Source: Bugula neritina
Taxonomy: Eukaryota > Bryozoa > Gymnolaemata > Cheilostomatida > Bugulidae
NCBI GenBank assembly: GCA_964035545.1
Contig: CAXIUT010000103.1
Location: 684,001-738,000, forward strand
Length of the DNA stretch: 54,000 bases
Direction of reading: 5' to 3'
Numbering within the stretch: the stretch's first letter is position 1; each line of letters begins with the position of its first letter. A program made the position numbers and the translations under genes. The notes under the pieces were generated by a model. It saw only the letters and a list, made by a program, of their open reading frames with translations, searched no databases and was not told the DNA's origin. Below are positions 1 to 13,200 of this stretch, one piece after another.

Positions 1-430
1 TTTTTTTATGCAAAACTTGATGCCTGCTTCAAAGACACCAGTGCTTAATTACTGTGTTAACTGTATTGGCACGTTGCCATGAGATATTTGGTAATATTTC
101 GCATCACAACAAACTCTTCAGAAAGTTAAGAAAATCAGTCTAGAATGTTAATGAAATAAACCTACCAGAAAGAGTAAGCCAGATGTAACAAGTAGATCCA
201 AAACAAGTTGATTAACAATTGAAGTTGAAATCTCCATGTAGTCAACACTTTAGTCCTAATGTCAAATGCAAACGTCTGCAATCAAACTGTGTAGACTTCA
301 TGAGCTGGTTAGCTGAAAGGACTCATTAAAGTTCTTAACTCTTGTGTGTATAGTGATGCCCATCTTGAACTAGAGAGGGCTGACTGAAGACTGCTACTTT
401 GTCAAAATTGACAATGCATATTATTATTAT

Positions 431-465
431 TCATTGTTGAGATTCACGACTGCCATAAACAATGA
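431..465. other. 8-bp inverted repeat (hairpin) in every unit
   Basis: TCATTGTT at 431-438 and AACAATGA at 458-465 are perfect reverse complements separated by 19 nt. A third copy, TCATTGTT, at 474-481 could pair with the same arm. The motif is preserved in all units read. No function is evident. It may be a structural element of the repeat, or chance in AT-rich DNA. Confidence 0.6.
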
Positions 466-619
466 TAAAATATTCATTGTTGGTAGTACTGATTAGAATA
501 AAATATAATATAATATTATTTTCTGGACAAATAAATAATATCAAATGCATATTATAACTTACCATAAATCTACTGTGCTTCACATCTTCACCTTTTTTTG
601 CAATGTTATTTCTTTGCAG

Positions 620-696
620 TTAGAAGTACTAGTTGAAAATATGACTATGAAACATAACCCTTCAATTTCATTGCACCAGCACCAGTTGCAAGATAG
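620..696 (+). other. exon-like 77-nt segment repeated in each unit
   Basis: A pyrimidine-rich tract ending tctttgcag (AG at 618-619) precedes a 77-nt stretch that ends ...GATAG before gtgtgt (GT at 697-698). One frame is open through it, 25 codons plus 2 nt, with residues beginning LEVLVENMTM. Both splice-like sites are conserved in every unit. Variants inside it include one silent change (GTT to GTA) and two replacing changes (Met to Val in units 11, 14 and 21; Val to Ala in unit 30). I see the signals. That they are used, or descend from a real gene, is inference. Confidence 0.35.
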
Positions 697-1042
697 GTGT
701 GTTGGGAGTTATCTTTCCCAAAATTTTGTTCTTGGTGTTTATACGAAGCAGACACAGGCTAATATTAGTTTTGTTATTTGTAAGAGTTTTTCTGTCTGAT
801 TGTCCATCAGCAAAAGTTTGGCCTTGCAGTTATTAAGGAAATACCAGTGATGCTGGAAGACCTTTGCATTGTACACCCGCTTTTACTATTGAATTTAGAT
901 GTTTTATTTTCCCATCCCCTCTCCTGCCCCCCCTGTCCCCTCTAACAACCAGCAATCCTGACTCATGTGAATTGTGTTATTGTTCTAGAGTTGGCCCATG
1001 GGCCTACAGTATACGATTTGAAGCTTTATAGTTTACAGGCAG

Positions 1043-1214
1043 TGGAGATGAGTCGCTGCTAAAACCCATTTTGTTAGTAGACTATATTGCTCTTCAATCA
1101 TCAGTTTTCATATTAAAAGAGAAAGCTCATCTGCAGCGCCATTTCACAGTGTTTTATTTTGCTAGAGCAATAACTAATTTTAGATGCCTTTGCAAACATA
1201 TGAGAAATAAATGA
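1043..1214 (+). other. second exon-like open segment of the unit, ending in TGA
   Basis: It follows tttacag and ggcag acceptors (AG at 1037-1038 and 1041-1042). It is open for 56 codons (GGA at 1044 to TGA at 1212-1214) with a helix-like composition (SLLKPILLVDYIALQSS). Used from 1043, its phase fits the 2-nt overhang of the 620-696 segment. Between units I noted silent changes (TCG/TCA, TAT/TAC) and a few replacing ones. The minus strand is also open over part of this stretch, so openness alone is weak evidence. I do not recognise the family. Confidence 0.3.
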
Positions 1215-4200
1215 GTGATTATATGAAAAGAGGTGTTTGCAGCAATTGTCCACTTTTGATTTACAAGCGGCATGGAAACTTTTGTAGTTTTAAATAATAT
1301 CTCCAAACTCATCACTTGCATGTGTTTATAGACTTGATAAATTTTTTTATGCAAAACTTGATGCCTGCTTCAAAGACACCAGTGCTTAATTACTGTGTTA
1401 ACTGTATTGGCACGTTGCCATGAGATATTTGGTAATATTTCGCATCACAACAAACTCTTCAGAAAGTTAAGAAAATCAGTCTAGAAAGTTAATGAAAATA
1501 ACCTACCAGAAAGAGTAAGCCAGATGTAACAAGTAGATCCAAAACAAGTTGATTAACAATTGAAGTTGAAATCTCCATGTAGTCAACACTTTAGTCCTAA
1601 TGTCAAATGCAAACGTCTGCAATCAAACTGTGTAGACTTCATGAGCTGGTTAGCTGAAAGGACTCATTAAAGTTCTTAACTCTTGTGTGTATAGTGATGC
1701 CCATCTTGAACTAGAGAGGGCTGACTGAAGACTGCTACTTTGTGAAAATTGACAATGCATATTATTATTATTCATTGTTGAGATTCACGACTGCCATAAA
1801 CAATGATAAAATATTCATTGTTGGTAGTACTGAGTAGAATAAAATATAATATAATATTATTTTCTGGACAAATAAATAATATCAAATGCATATTATAACT
1901 TACCATAAATGTACTGTGCTTCACATCTTCACCTTTTTCTGCAATGTTATTTCTTTGCAGTTAGAAGTACTAGTTGAAAATATGACTATGAAACATAACC
2001 CTTCAATTTCATTGCACCAGCACCAGTTGCAAGATAGGTGTGTTGGGCGTTATCTTTCCCAAAATTTTGTTCTTTGTGTTTATACGAAGCAGACACAGGC
2101 TAATATTAGTTTTGTTATTTGCAAGAGTTTTTCTGTCTGATTGTCCATCAGCAAAAGTTTGGCCTTGCAGTTATTATGGAAATACCAGTGGTGCTGGAAG
2201 ACCTTTGCATTGTACACCCGCTTTTACTATTGAATTTAGATGTTTTATTTTCCCATCCCCTCTCCTGCCCCCCCTGTCCCCTCTAACAACCAGCAATCCT
2301 GACTCATGTGAATTGTGTTATTGTTCTAGAGTTGGCCCATGGGCCTACAGTATACGATTTGAAGCTTTATAGTTTACAGGCAGTGGAGATGAGTCACTGC
2401 TAAAACCCATTTTGTTAGTAGACTATATTGCTCTTCAATCATCAGTTTTCATATTAAAAGAGAAAGCTCATCTGCAGCGCCATTTCACAGTGTTTTATTT
2501 TGCTAGAGCAATAACTAATTTTAGATGCCTTTGCAAACATATGAGAAATAAATGAGTGATTCTATGAAAAGAGGTGTTTGCAGCAATTGTCCACTTTTGA
2601 TTTACAAGCGGCATGGAAACTTTTGTAGTTTTAAATAATATCTCCAAACTCATCACTTGCATGTGTTTATAGACTTGATAAATTTTTTCATGCAAAACTT
2701 GATGCCTGCTTCAAAGACACCAGTGCTTAATTACTGTGTTAACTGTATTGGCACGTTGCCATGAGATATTTGGTAATATTTCGCATCACAACAAACTCTT
2801 CAGAAAGTTAAGAAAATCAGTCTAGAAAGTTAATGAAATAAACCTACCAGAAAGAGTAAGCCAGATGTAACAAGTAGATCCAAAACAAGTTGATTAACAA
2901 TTGAAGTTGAAATCTCCATGTAGTCAACACTTTAGTCCTAATGTCAAATGCAAACGTCTGCAATCAAACTGTGTAGACTTCATGAGCTGGTTAGCTGAAA
3001 GGACTCATTAAAGTTCTTAACTCTTGTGTGTATAGTGATGCCCATCTTGAACTAGAGAGGGCTGACTGAAGACTGCTACTTTGTGAAAATTGACAATGCA
3101 TATTATTATTATTCATTGTTGAGATTCACGACTGCCATAAACAATGATAAAATATTCATTGTTGGTACTACTGAGTAGAATAAAATATAATATAATATTA
3201 TTTTCTGGACAAATAAATAATATCAAATGCATATTATAACTTACCATAAATCTACTGTGCTTCACATCTTCACCTTTTTTTGCAATGTTATTTCTTTGCA
3301 GTTAGAAGTACTAGTTGAAAATATGACTATGAAACATAACCCTTCAATTTCATTGCACCAGCACCAGTTGCAAGATAGGTGTGTTGGGAGTTATCTTTCC
3401 CAAAATTTTGTTCTTGGTGTTTATACGAAGCAGACACAGGCTAATATTAGTTTTGTTATTTGTAAGAGTTTTTCTGTCTGATTGTCCATCAGCAAAAGTT
3501 TGGCCTTGCAGTTATTAAGGAAATACCAGTGATGCTGGAAGACCTTTGCATTGTACACCCGCTTTTACTATTGAATTTAGATGTTTTATTTTCCCATCCC
3601 CTCTCCTGCCCCCCCTGTCCCCTCTAACAACCAGCAATCCTGACTCATGTGAATTGTGTTATTGTTCTAGAGTTGGCCCATGGGCCTACAGTATACGATT
3701 TGAAGCTTTATAGTTTACAGGCAGTGGAGATGAGTCGCTGCTAAAACCCATTTTGTTAGTAGACTACATTGCTCTTCAATCATCAGTTTTCATATTAAAA
3801 GAGAAAGCTCATCTGCAGCGCCATTTCACAGTGTTTTATTTTGCTAGAGCAATAACTAATTTTAGATGCCTTTGCAAACATATGAGAAATAAATGAGTGA
3901 TTATATGAAAAGAGGTGTTTGCAGCAATTGTCCACTTTTGATTTACAAGCGGCATGGAAACTTTTGTAGTTTTAAATAATATCTCCAAACTCATCACTTG
4001 CATGTGTTTATAGACTTGATAAATTTTTTTATGCAAAACTTGATGCCTGCTTCAAAGACACCAGTGCTTAATTACTGTGTTAACTGTATTGGCACGTTGC
4101 CATGAGATATTTGGTAATATTTCGCATCACAACAAACTCTTCAGAAAGTTAAGAAAATCAGTCTAGAAAGTTAATGAAAATAACCTACCAGAAAGAGTAA

Positions 4201-7200
4201 GCCAGATGTAACAAGTAGATCCAAAACAAGTTGATTAACAATTGAAGTTGAAATCTCCATGTAGTCAACACTTTAGTCCTAATGTCAAATGCAAACGTCT
4301 GCAATCAAACTGTGTAGACTTCATGAGCTGGTTAGCTGAAAGGACTCATTAAAGTTCTTAACTCTTGTGTGTATAGTGATGCCCATCTTGAACTAGAGAG
4401 GGCTGACTGAAGACTGCTACTTTGTGAAAATTGACAATGCATATTATTATTATTCATTGTTGAGATTCACGACTGCCATAAACAATGATAAAATATTCAT
4501 TGTTGGTACTACTGAGTAGAATAAAATATAATATAATATTATTTTCTGGACAAATAAATAATATCAAATGCATATTATAACTTACCATAAATCTACAGTG
4601 CTTCACATCTTCACTTTTTTCTGCAATGTTATTTCTTTGCAGTTAGAAGTACTAGTTGAAAATATGACTATGAAACATAACCCTTCAATTTCATTGCACC
4701 AGCACCAGTTGCAAGATAGGTGTGTTGGGAGTTATCTTTTCCAAAATTTTGTTCTTTGTGTTTATACGAAACAGACACAGGCTAATATTAGTTTTGTTAT
4801 TTGCAAGAGTTTTTCTGTCTGATTGTCCATCAGCAAAAGTTTGGCCTTGCAGTTATTATGGAAATACCAGTGATGCTGGAAGACCTTTGCATTGTACACC
4901 CGCTTTTACTATTGAATTTAGATGTTTTATTTTCCCATCCCCTCTCCTGCCCCCCCTGTCCCCTCTAACAACCAGCAATCCTGACTCATGTGAATTGTGT
5001 TATTGTTCTAGAGTTGGCCCATGGGCCTACAGTATACGATTTGAAGCTTTATAGTTTACAGGCAGTGGAGATGAGTCGCTGCTAAAACCCATTTTGTTAG
5101 TAGACTATATTGCTCTTCAATCATCAGTTTTCATATTAAAAGAGAAAGCTCATCTGCAGCGCCATTTCACAGTGTTTTATTTTGCTAGAGCAATAACTAA
5201 TTTTAGATGCCTTTGCAAACATATGAGAAATAAATGAGTGATTCTATGAAAAGAGGTGTTTGCAGCAATTGTCCACTTTTGATTTACAAGCGGCATGGAA
5301 ACTTTTGTAGTTTTAAATAATATCTCCAAACTCATCACTTGCATGTGTTTATAGACTTGATAAATTTTTTTATGCAAAACTTGATGCCTGCTTCAAAGAC
5401 ACCAGTGCTTAATTACTGTGTTAACTGTATTGGCACGTTGCCATGAGATATTTGGTAATATTTCGCATCACAACAAACTCTTCAGAAAGTTAAGAAAATC
5501 AGTCTAGAATGTTAATGAAATAAACCTACCAGAAAGAGTAAGCCAGATGTAACAAGTAGATCCAAAACAAGTTGATTAACAATTGAAGTTGAAATCTCCA
5601 TGTAGTCAACACTTTAGTCCTAATGTCAAATGCAAACGTCTGCAATCAAACTGTGTAGACTTCATGAGCTGGTTAGCTGAAAGGACTCATTAAAGTTCTT
5701 AACTCTTGTGTGTATAGTGATGCCCATCTTGAACTAGAGAGGGCTGACTGAAGACTGCTACTTTGTCAAAATTGACAATGCATATTATTATTATTCATTG
5801 TTGAGATTCACGACTGCCATAAACAATGATAAAATATTCATTGTTGGTAGTACTGATTAGAATAAAATATAATATAATATTATTTTCTGGACAAATAAAT
5901 AATATCAAATGCATATTATAACTTACCATAAATCTACTGTGCTTCACATCTTCACCTTTTTTTGCAATGTTATTTCTTTGCAGTTAGAAGTACTAGTTGA
6001 AAATATGACTATGAAACATAACCCTTCAATTTCATTGCACCAGCACCAGTTGCAAGATAGGTGTGTTGGGAGTTATCTTTCCCAAAATTTTGTTCTTGGT
6101 GTTTATACGAAGCAGACACAGGCTAATATTAGTTTTGTTATTTGTAAGAGTTTTTCTGTCTGATTGTCCATCAGCAAAAGTTTGGCCTTGCAGTTATTAA
6201 GGAAATACCAGTGATGCTGGAAGACCTTTGCATTGTACACCCGCTTTTACTATTGAATTTAGATGTTTTATTTTCCCATCCCCTCTCCTGCCCCCCCTGT
6301 CCCCTCTAACAACCAGCAATCCTGACTCATGTGAATTGTGTTATTGTTCTAGAGTTGGCCCATGGGCCTACAGTATACGATTTGAAGCTTTATAGTTTAC
6401 AGGCAGTGGAGATGAGTCGCTGCTAAAACCCATTTTGTTAGTAGACTATATTGCTCTTCAATCATCAGTTTTCATATTAAAAGAGAAAGCTCATCTGCAG
6501 CGCCATTTCACAGTGTTTTATTTTGCTAGAGCAATAACTAATTTTAGATGCCTTTGCAAACATATGAGAAATAAATGAGTGATTATATGAAAAGAGGTGT
6601 TTGCAGCAATTGTCCACTTTTGATTTACAAGCGGCATGGAAACTTTTGTAGTTTTAAATAATATCTCCAAACTCATCACTTGCATGTGTTTATAGACTTG
6701 ATAAATTTTTTTATGCAAAACTTGATGCCTGCTTCAAAGACACCAGTGCTTAATTACTGTGTTAACTGTATTGGCACGTTGCCATGAGATATTTGGTAAT
6801 ATTTCGCATCACAACAAACTCTTCAGAAAGTTAAGAAAATCAGTCTAGAAAGTTAATGAAAATAACCTACCAGAAAGAGTAAGCCAGATGTAACAAGTAG
6901 ATCCAAAACAAGTTGATTAACAATTGAAGTTGAAATCTCCATGTAGTCAACACTTTAGTCCTAATGTCAAATGCAAACGTCTGCAATCAAACTGTGTAGA
7001 CTTCATGAGCTGGTTAGCTGAAAGGACTCATTAAAGTTCTTAACTCTTGTGTGTATAGTGATGCCCATCTTGAACTAGAGAGGGCTGACTGAAGACTGCT
7101 ACTTTGTGAAAATTGACAATGCATATTATTATTATTCATTGTTGAGATTCACGACTGCCATAAACAATGATAAAATATTCATTGTTGGTAGTACTGAGTA

Positions 7201-10200
7201 GAATAAAATATAATATAATATTATTTTCTGGACAAATAAATAATATCAAATGCATATTATAACTTACCATAAATCTACTGTGCTTCACATCTTCACCTTT
7301 TTCTGCAATGTTATTTCTTTGCAGTTAGAAGTACTAGTTGAAAATATGACTATGAAACATAACCCTTCAATTTCATTGCACCAGCACCAGTTGCAAGATA
7401 GGTGTGTTGGGAGTTATCTTTCCCAAAATTTTGTTCTTGGTGTTTATACGAAGCAGACACAGGCTAATATTAGTTTTGTTATTTGTAAGAGTTTTTCTGT
7501 CTGATTGTCCATCAGCAAAAGTTTGGCCTTGCAGTTATTATGGAAATACCAGTGATGCTGGAAGACCTTTGCATTGTACACCCGCTTTTACTATTGAATT
7601 TAGATGTTTTATTTTCCCATCCCCTCTCCTGCCCCCCCTGTCCCCTCTAACAACCAGCAATCCTGACTCATGTGAATTGTGTTATTGTTCTAGAGTTGGC
7701 CCATGGGCCTACAGTATACGATTTGAAGCTTTATAGTTTACAGGCAGTGGAGATGAGTCGCTGCTAAAACCCATTTTGTTAGTAGACTATATTGCTCTTC
7801 AATCATCAGTTTTCATATTAAAAGAGAAAGCTCATCTGCAGCGCCATTTCACAGTGTTTTATTTTGCTAGAGCAATAACTAATTTTAGATGCCTTTGCAA
7901 ACATATGAGAAATAAATGAGTGATTCTATGAAAAGAGGTGTTTGCAGCAATTGTCCACTTTTGATTTACAAGCGGCATGGAAACTTTTGTAGTTTTAAAT
8001 AATATCTCCAAACTCATCACTTGCATGTGTTTATAGACTTGATAAATTTTTTTATGCAAAACTTGATGCCTGCTTCAAAGACACCAGTGCTTAATTACTG
8101 TGTTAACTGTATTGGCACGTTGCCATGAGATATTTGGTAATATTTCGCATCACAACAAACTCTTCAGAAAGTTAAGAAAATCAGTCTAGAAAGTTAATGA
8201 AATAAACCTACCAGAAAGAGTAAGCCAGATGTAACAAGTAGATCCAAAACAAGTTGATTAACAATTGAAGTTGAAATCTCCATGTAGTCAACACTTTAGT
8301 CCTAATGTCAAATGCAAACGTCTGCAATCAAACTGTGTAGACTTCATGAGCTGGTTAGCTGAAAGGACTCATTAAAGTTCTTAACTCTTGTGTGTATAGT
8401 GATGCCCATCTTGAACTAGAGAGGGCTGACTGAAGACTGCTACTTTGTGAAAATTGACAATGCATATTATTATTATTCATTGTTGAGATTCACGACTGCC
8501 ATAAACAATGATAAAATATTCATTGTTGGTAGTACTGAGTAGAATAAAATATAATATAATATTATTTTCTGGACAAATAAATAATATCAAATGCATATTA
8601 TAACTTACCATAAATCTACTGTGCTTCACATCTTCACCTTTTTCTGCAATGTTATTTCTTTGCAGTTAGAAGTACTAGTTGAAAATATGACTATGAAACA
8701 TAACCCTTCAATTTCATTGCACCAGCACCAGTTGCAAGATAGGTGTGTTGGGCGTTATCTTTCCCAAAATTTTGTTCTTTGTGTTTATACGAAGCAGACA
8801 CAGGCTAATATTAGTTTTGTCATTTGCAAGAGTTTTTCTGTCTGATTGTCCATCAGCAAAAGTTTGGCCTTGCAGTTATTATGGAAATACCAGTGGTGCT
8901 GGAAGACCTTTGCATTGTACACCCGCTTTTACTATTGAATTTAGATGTTTTATTTTCCCATCCCCTCTCCTGCCCCCCCTGTCCCCTCTAACAACCAGCA
9001 ATCCTGACTCATGTGAATTGTGTTATTGTTCTAGAGTTGGCCCATGGGCCTACAGTATACGATTTGAAGCTTTATAGTTTACAGGCAGTGGAGATGAGTC
9101 ACTGCTAAAACCCATTTTGTTAGTAGACTATATTGCTCTTCAATCATCAGTTTTCATATTAAAAGAGAAAGCTCATCTGCAGCGCCATTTCACAGTGTTT
9201 TATTTTGCTAGAGCAATAACTAATTTTAGATGCCTTTGCAAACATATGAGAAATAAATGAGTGATTCTATGAAAAGAGGTGTTTGCAGCAATTGTCCACT
9301 TTTGATTTACAAGCGGCATGGAAACTTTTGTAGTTTTAAATAATATCTCCAAACTCATCACTTGCATGTGTTTATAGACTTGATAAATTTTTTCATGCAA
9401 AACTTGATGCCTGCTTCAAAGACACCAGTGCTTAATTACTGTGTTAACTGTATTGGCACGTTGCCATGAGATATTTGGTAATATTTCGCATCACAACAAA
9501 CTCTTCAGAAAGTTAAGAAAATCAGTCTAGAAAGTTAATGAAATAAACCTACCAGAAAGAGTAAGCCAGATGTAACAAGTAGATCCAAAACAAGTTGATT
9601 AACAATTGAAGTTGAAATCTCCATGTAGTCAACACTTTAGTCCTAATGTCAAATGCAAACGTCTGCAATCAAACTGTGTAGACTTCATGAGCTGGTTAGC
9701 TGAAAGGACTCATTAAAGTTCTTAACTCTTGTGTGTATAGTGATGCCCATCTTGAACTAGAGAGGGCTGACTGAAGACTGCTACTTTGTGAAAATTGACA
9801 ATGCATATTATTATTATTCATTGTTGAGATTCACGACTGCCATAAACAATGATAAAATATTCATTGTTGGTACTACTGAGTAGAATAAAATATAATATAA
9901 TATTATTTTCTGGACAAATAAATAATATCAAATGCATATTATAACTTACCATAAATCTACAGTGCTTCACATCTTCACTTTTTTCTGCAATGTTATTTCT
10001 TTGCAGTTAGAAGTACTAGTTGAAAATATGACTATGAAACATAACCCTTCAATTTCATTGCACCAGCACCAGTTGCAAGATAGGTGTGTTGGGAGTTATC
10101 TTTTCCAAAATTTTGTTCTTTGTGTTTATACGAAACAGACACAGGCTAATATTAGTTTTGTTATTTGTAAGAGTTTTTCTGTCTGATTGTCCATCAGCAA

Positions 10201-13200
10201 AAGTTTGGCCTTGCAGTTATTATGGAAATACCAGTGATGCTGGAAGACCTTTGCATTGTACACCCGCTTTTACTATTGAATTTAGATGTTTTATTTTTCC
10301 ATCCCCTCTCCTGCCCCCCCTGTCCCCTCTAACAACCAGCAATCCTGACTCATGTGAATTGTGTTATTGTTCTAGAGTTGGCCCATGGGCCTACAGTATA
10401 CGATTTGAAGCTTTATAGTTTACAGGCAGTGGAGATGAGTCACTGCTAAAACCCATTTTGTTAGTAGACTATATTGCTCTTCAATCATCAGTTTTCATAT
10501 TAAAAGAGAAAGCTCATCTGCAGCGCCATTTCACAGTGTTTTATTTTGCTAGAGCAATAACTAATTTTAGATGCCTTTGCAAACATATGAGAAATAAATG
10601 AGTGATTCTATGAAAAGAGGTGTTTGCAGCAATTGTCCACTTTTGATTTACAAGCGGCATGGAAACTTTTGTAGTTTTAAATAATATCTCCAAACTCATC
10701 ACTTGCATGTGTTTATAGACTTGATAAATTTTTTTATGCAAAACTTGATGCCTGCTTCAAAGACACCAGTGCTTAATTACTGTGTTAACTGTATTGGCAC
10801 GTTGCCATGAGATATTTGGTAATATTTCGCATCACAACAAACTCTTCAGAAAGTTAAGAAAATCAGTCTAGAATGTTAATGAAATAAACCTACCAGAAAG
10901 AGTAAGCCAGATGTAACAAGTAGATCCAAAACAAGTTGATTAACAATTGAAGTTGAAATCTCCATGTAGTCAACACTTTAGTCCTAATGTCAAATGCAAA
11001 CGTCTGCAATCAAACTGTGTAGACTTCATGAGCTGGTTAGCTGAAAGGACTCATTAAAGTTCTTAACTCTTGTGTGTATAGTGATGCCCATCTTGAACTA
11101 GAGAGGGCTGACTGAAGACTGCTACTTTGTGAAAATTGACAATGCATATTATTATTATTCATTGTTGAGATTCACGACTGCCATAAACAATGATAAAATA
11201 TTCATTGTTGGTAGTACTGAGTAGAATAAAATATAATATAATATTATTTTCTGGACAAATAAATAATATCAAATGCATATTATAACTTACCATAAATCTA
11301 CTGTGCTTCACATCTTCACCTTTTTCTGCAATGTTATTTCTTTGCAGTTAGAAGTACTAGTTGAAAATATGACTATGAAACATAACCCTTCAATTTCATT
11401 GCACCAGCACCAGTTGCAAGATAGGTGTGTTGGGCGTTATCTTTCCCAAAATTTTGTTCTTTGTGTTTATACGAAGCAGACACAGGCTAATATTAGTTTT
11501 GTTATTTGCAAGAGTTTTTCTGTCTGATTGTCCATCAGCAAAAGTTTGGCCTTGCAGTTATTATGGAAATACCAGTGATGCTGGAAGACCTTTGCATTGT
11601 ACACCCGCTTTTACTATTGAATTTAGATGTTTTATTTTCCCATCCCCTCTCCTGCCCCCCCTGTCCCCTCTAACAACCAGCAATCCTGACTCATGTGAAT
11701 TGTGTTATTGTTCTAGAGTTGGCCCATGGGCCTACAGTATACGATTTGAAGCTTTATAGTTTACAGGCAGTGGAGATGAGTCACTGCTAAAACCCGTTTT
11801 GTTAGTAGACTATATTGCTCTTCAATCATCAGTTTTCATATTAAAAGAGAAAGCTCATCTGCAGCGCCATTTCACAGTGTTTTATTTTGCTAGAGCAATA
11901 ACTAATTTTAGATGCCTTTGCAAACATATGAGAAATAAATGAGTGATTCTATGAAAAGAGGTGTTTGCAGCAATTGTCCACTTTTGATTTACAAGCGGCA
12001 TGGAAACTTTTGTAGTTTTAAATAATATCTCCAAACTCATCACTTGCATGTGTTTATAGACTTGATAAATTTTTTTATGCAAAACTTGATGCCTGCTTCA
12101 AAGACACCAGTGCTTAATTACTGTGTTAACTGTATTGGCACGTTGCCATGAGATATTTGGTAATATTTCGCATCACAACAAACTCTTCAGAAAGTTAAGA
12201 AAATCAGTCTAGAAAGTTAATGAAATAAACCTACCAGAAAGAGTAAGCCAGATGTAACAAGTAGATCCAAAACAAGTTGATTAACAATTGAAGTTGAAAT
12301 CTCCATGTAGTCAACACTTTAGTCCTAATGTCAAATGCAAACGTCTGCAATCAAACTGTGTAGACTTCATGAGCTGGTTAGCTGAAAGGACTCATTAAAG
12401 TTCTTAACTCTTGTGTGTATAGTGATGCCCATCTTGAACTAGAGAGGGCTGACTGAAGACTGCTACTTTGTGAAAATTGACAATGCATATTATTATTATT
12501 CATTGTTGAGATTCACGACTGCCATAAACAATGATAAAATATTCATTGTTGGTACTACTGAGTAGAATAAAATATAATATAATATTATTTTCTGGACAAA
12601 TAAATAATATCAAATGCATATTATAACTTACCATAAATCTACAGTGCTTCACATCTTCACTTTTTTCTGCAATGTTATTTCTTTGCAGTTAGAAGTACTA
12701 GTTGAAAATATGACTATGAAACATAACCCTTCAATTTCATTGCACCAGCACCAGTTGCAAGATAGGTGTGTTGGGAGTTATCTTTTCCAAAATTTTGTTC
12801 TTTGTGTTTATACGAAACAGACACAGGCTAATATTAGTTTTGTTATTTGTAAGAGTTTTTCTGTCTGATTGTCCATCAGCAAAAGTTTGGCCTTGCAGTT
12901 ATTATGGAAATACCAGTGATGCTGGAAGACCTTTGCATTGTACACCCGCTTTTACTATTGAATTTAGATGTTTTATTTTCCCATCCCCTCTCCTGCCCCC
13001 CCTGTCCCCTCTAACAACCAGCAATCCTGACTCATGTGAATTGTGTTATTGTTCTAGAGTTGGCCCATGGGCCTACAGTATACGATTTGAAGCTTTATAG
13101 TTTACAGGCAGTGGAGATGAGTCGCTGCTAAAACCCATTTTGTTAGTAGACTATATTGCTCTTCAATCATCAGTTTTCATATTAAAAGAGAAAGCTCATC

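Larger units (their letters stand above)
1..1341 (+). repeat. reference satellite unit (unit 1)
   Basis: This unit is used as the coordinate reference for features shared by all copies. From left to right it holds an AT-rich leader, a hairpin (431-465), an AT-only stretch (about 500-520), a 3' splice-site-like tract with a 77-nt open segment (620-696), an interrupted pyrimidine tract (911-942), the 12-bp palindrome GGCCCATGGGCC (993-1004), a second exon-like open segment (1043-1214) and an AT-rich tail. Variants private to units 1 and 5 are tgtcaaaattg (about 403) and ctgattag (about 490). TTAAGG (about 834) is shared by units 1, 3 and 5. Confidence 0.9.

Noticed and set aside
545-799. 84-codon plus-strand frame repeated in each satellite unit, with the overlapping 110-codon frame
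   Set aside because: Openness is shared only because units are near-identical. The 110-codon frame is stopped in units 1, 3 and 5, and variants change residues without codon bias. Only the 620-696 part has splice-like context.
1154-1354. 66-codon minus-strand frame repeated in each unit (75 codons in unit 31)
   Set aside because: No start context, no domain, length changed by a single substitution in unit 31, and the opposite strand is open in the same place.
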